In this document: positions 4,981 through 5,375 of the stretch, piece after piece
How the letters are laid out: every line of letters begins with the position of its first letter
Numbering within the stretch: the first letter of the stretch is position 1
Source of the DNA: Candidatus Chloroheliales bacterium
GTDB taxonomy: Bacteria; Chloroflexota; Chloroflexia; QHBQ01
Direction of reading: 5' to 3'
DNA: 5,375 nt
NCBI GenBank assembly: GCA_003243865.1
Contig: QHBQ01000269.1
Span: 1-5,375, forward strand
Position numbers and translations under genes: made by a program
The notes under the pieces: model-generated
The model's database searches: none
Seen by the model: only the letters and a program-made list of their open reading frames with translations
What the model was told of the DNA's origin: nothing

Positions 4981-5375
4981 TTGGCAACCGAGGACCAGCC
5001 GCGGCGACAACCCGGCTTCCGCCGTATCTTCGACGTAATCTCCACCGGCGATGGGGCGAGTACGGTAGACCTGGCGCTGTATTCGATGCTGGTGTTCGTG
5101 CCAATCGCCTTTATCGTCGGATTTGCCCATCTGGGCGGCATCTGGGAGTTCCTAACCAGCGCGCTGGCGATCATCCCGATGGCGAAGCTGCTTGGCACCG
5201 CTACTGAGGAGCTTGCCGCTCGCGTCGGCAGCGGCCTGGGCGGGCTGCTCAATGCCACCTTCGGCAACGCCACCGAACTGATCATCGCCTTCTTCGCCCT
5301 GCAAGCTGGTCTCACCGAGGTGGTCAAGGCCAGCCTCACCGGCTCGATTATCGGCAACCTGCTGTTCGTGCTGGG
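4981..5375 (+). CDS. cax: Ca2+/H+ exchanger, CAX family, second tandem copy (3' end outside window)
   Basis: The frame from TTG 4981 gives 131 complete codons and runs off the right edge. A charged N-terminus ([14 protein letters not shown] after the initiating Met) leads to a membrane segment ([20 protein letters not shown]), then [20 protein letters not shown] and the c-1 motif [20 protein letters not shown] with Glu at E99, ending in [12 protein letters not shown]. Over the last 72 residues it matches the upstream copy at 66 positions, while the first 30 or so residues are unrelated in sequence. It is therefore a tandem paralogue, very probably co-transcribed from the promoter at 3732-3760. 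TTG is chosen because GGGAGG lies 8 nt upstream and no ATG occurs before the codon at 5086, which is inside the first membrane segment. The c-2 half, which would show whether this copy keeps the standard GNAAEH, is not in the window. Confidence 0.9.
   Translation, partial: MATEDQPRRQPGFRRIFDVISTGDGASTVDLALYSMLVFVPIAFIVGFAHLGGIWEFLTSALAIIPMAKLLGTATEELAARVGSGLGGLLNATFGNATELIIAFFALQAGLTEVVKASLTGSIIGNLLFVL

Overview
The window reads as chromosomal DNA of a GC-rich bacterium, most likely a member of the Chloroflexota (Chloroflexia-like). The clues are a secreted FG-GAP protein with a Thr/Pro 'TNTP/TPT' linker and C-terminal SLH domains of the 'TRGQ' type carrying a Cys-x8-Cys insertion, short palindromic GTAGGGGCG-type intergenic repeats, and heptamer tandem repeats. 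The taxonomic call rests on recalled family features and was not tested by a search.

Layout. Positions 1-251 (minus) hold the N-terminal 83 codons of a PduO-type ATP:cob(I)alamin adenosyltransferase. Positions 252-363 are a spacer with two 30-bp palindromic repeats and a heptamer tandem repeat. Positions 364-1521 (minus) encode a polyprenyl-phosphate sugar-1-phosphate transferase of the WecA/TagO/MraY family. Positions 1522-1668 form a divergent promoter region with two extended -10 boxes in inverted orientation. Positions 1669-3669 (plus) encode a secreted protein: signal peptide, seven FG-GAP blades, Thr/Pro linker, three SLH domains. Positions 3670-3801 hold a heptamer repeat, a terminator hairpin and a promoter with a palindrome over its -10 box. 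Positions 3802-4953 and 4981 to the window end (plus) encode two tandem CAX-type Ca2+/H+ exchangers; the second begins with TTG and is cut by the window edge.

How the parts may work together (inference). The WecA-like enzyme would start a lipid-linked cell-surface glycan, and SLH domains are known to bind secondary cell-wall glycans. The divergent SLH protein could therefore be anchored on a polymer made by its neighbour's pathway. The seven blades each keep a complete DxNxDGxxD calcium loop, and the downstream CAX pair would move Ca2+ out of the cytoplasm. A calcium-linked surface theme is plausible but unproven. The adenosyltransferase looks functionally unrelated, although it may be co-transcribed with the glycosyltransferase. 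No CRISPR array, mobile element, tRNA or rRNA was seen, and no stretch over 300 bases lacks a gene.
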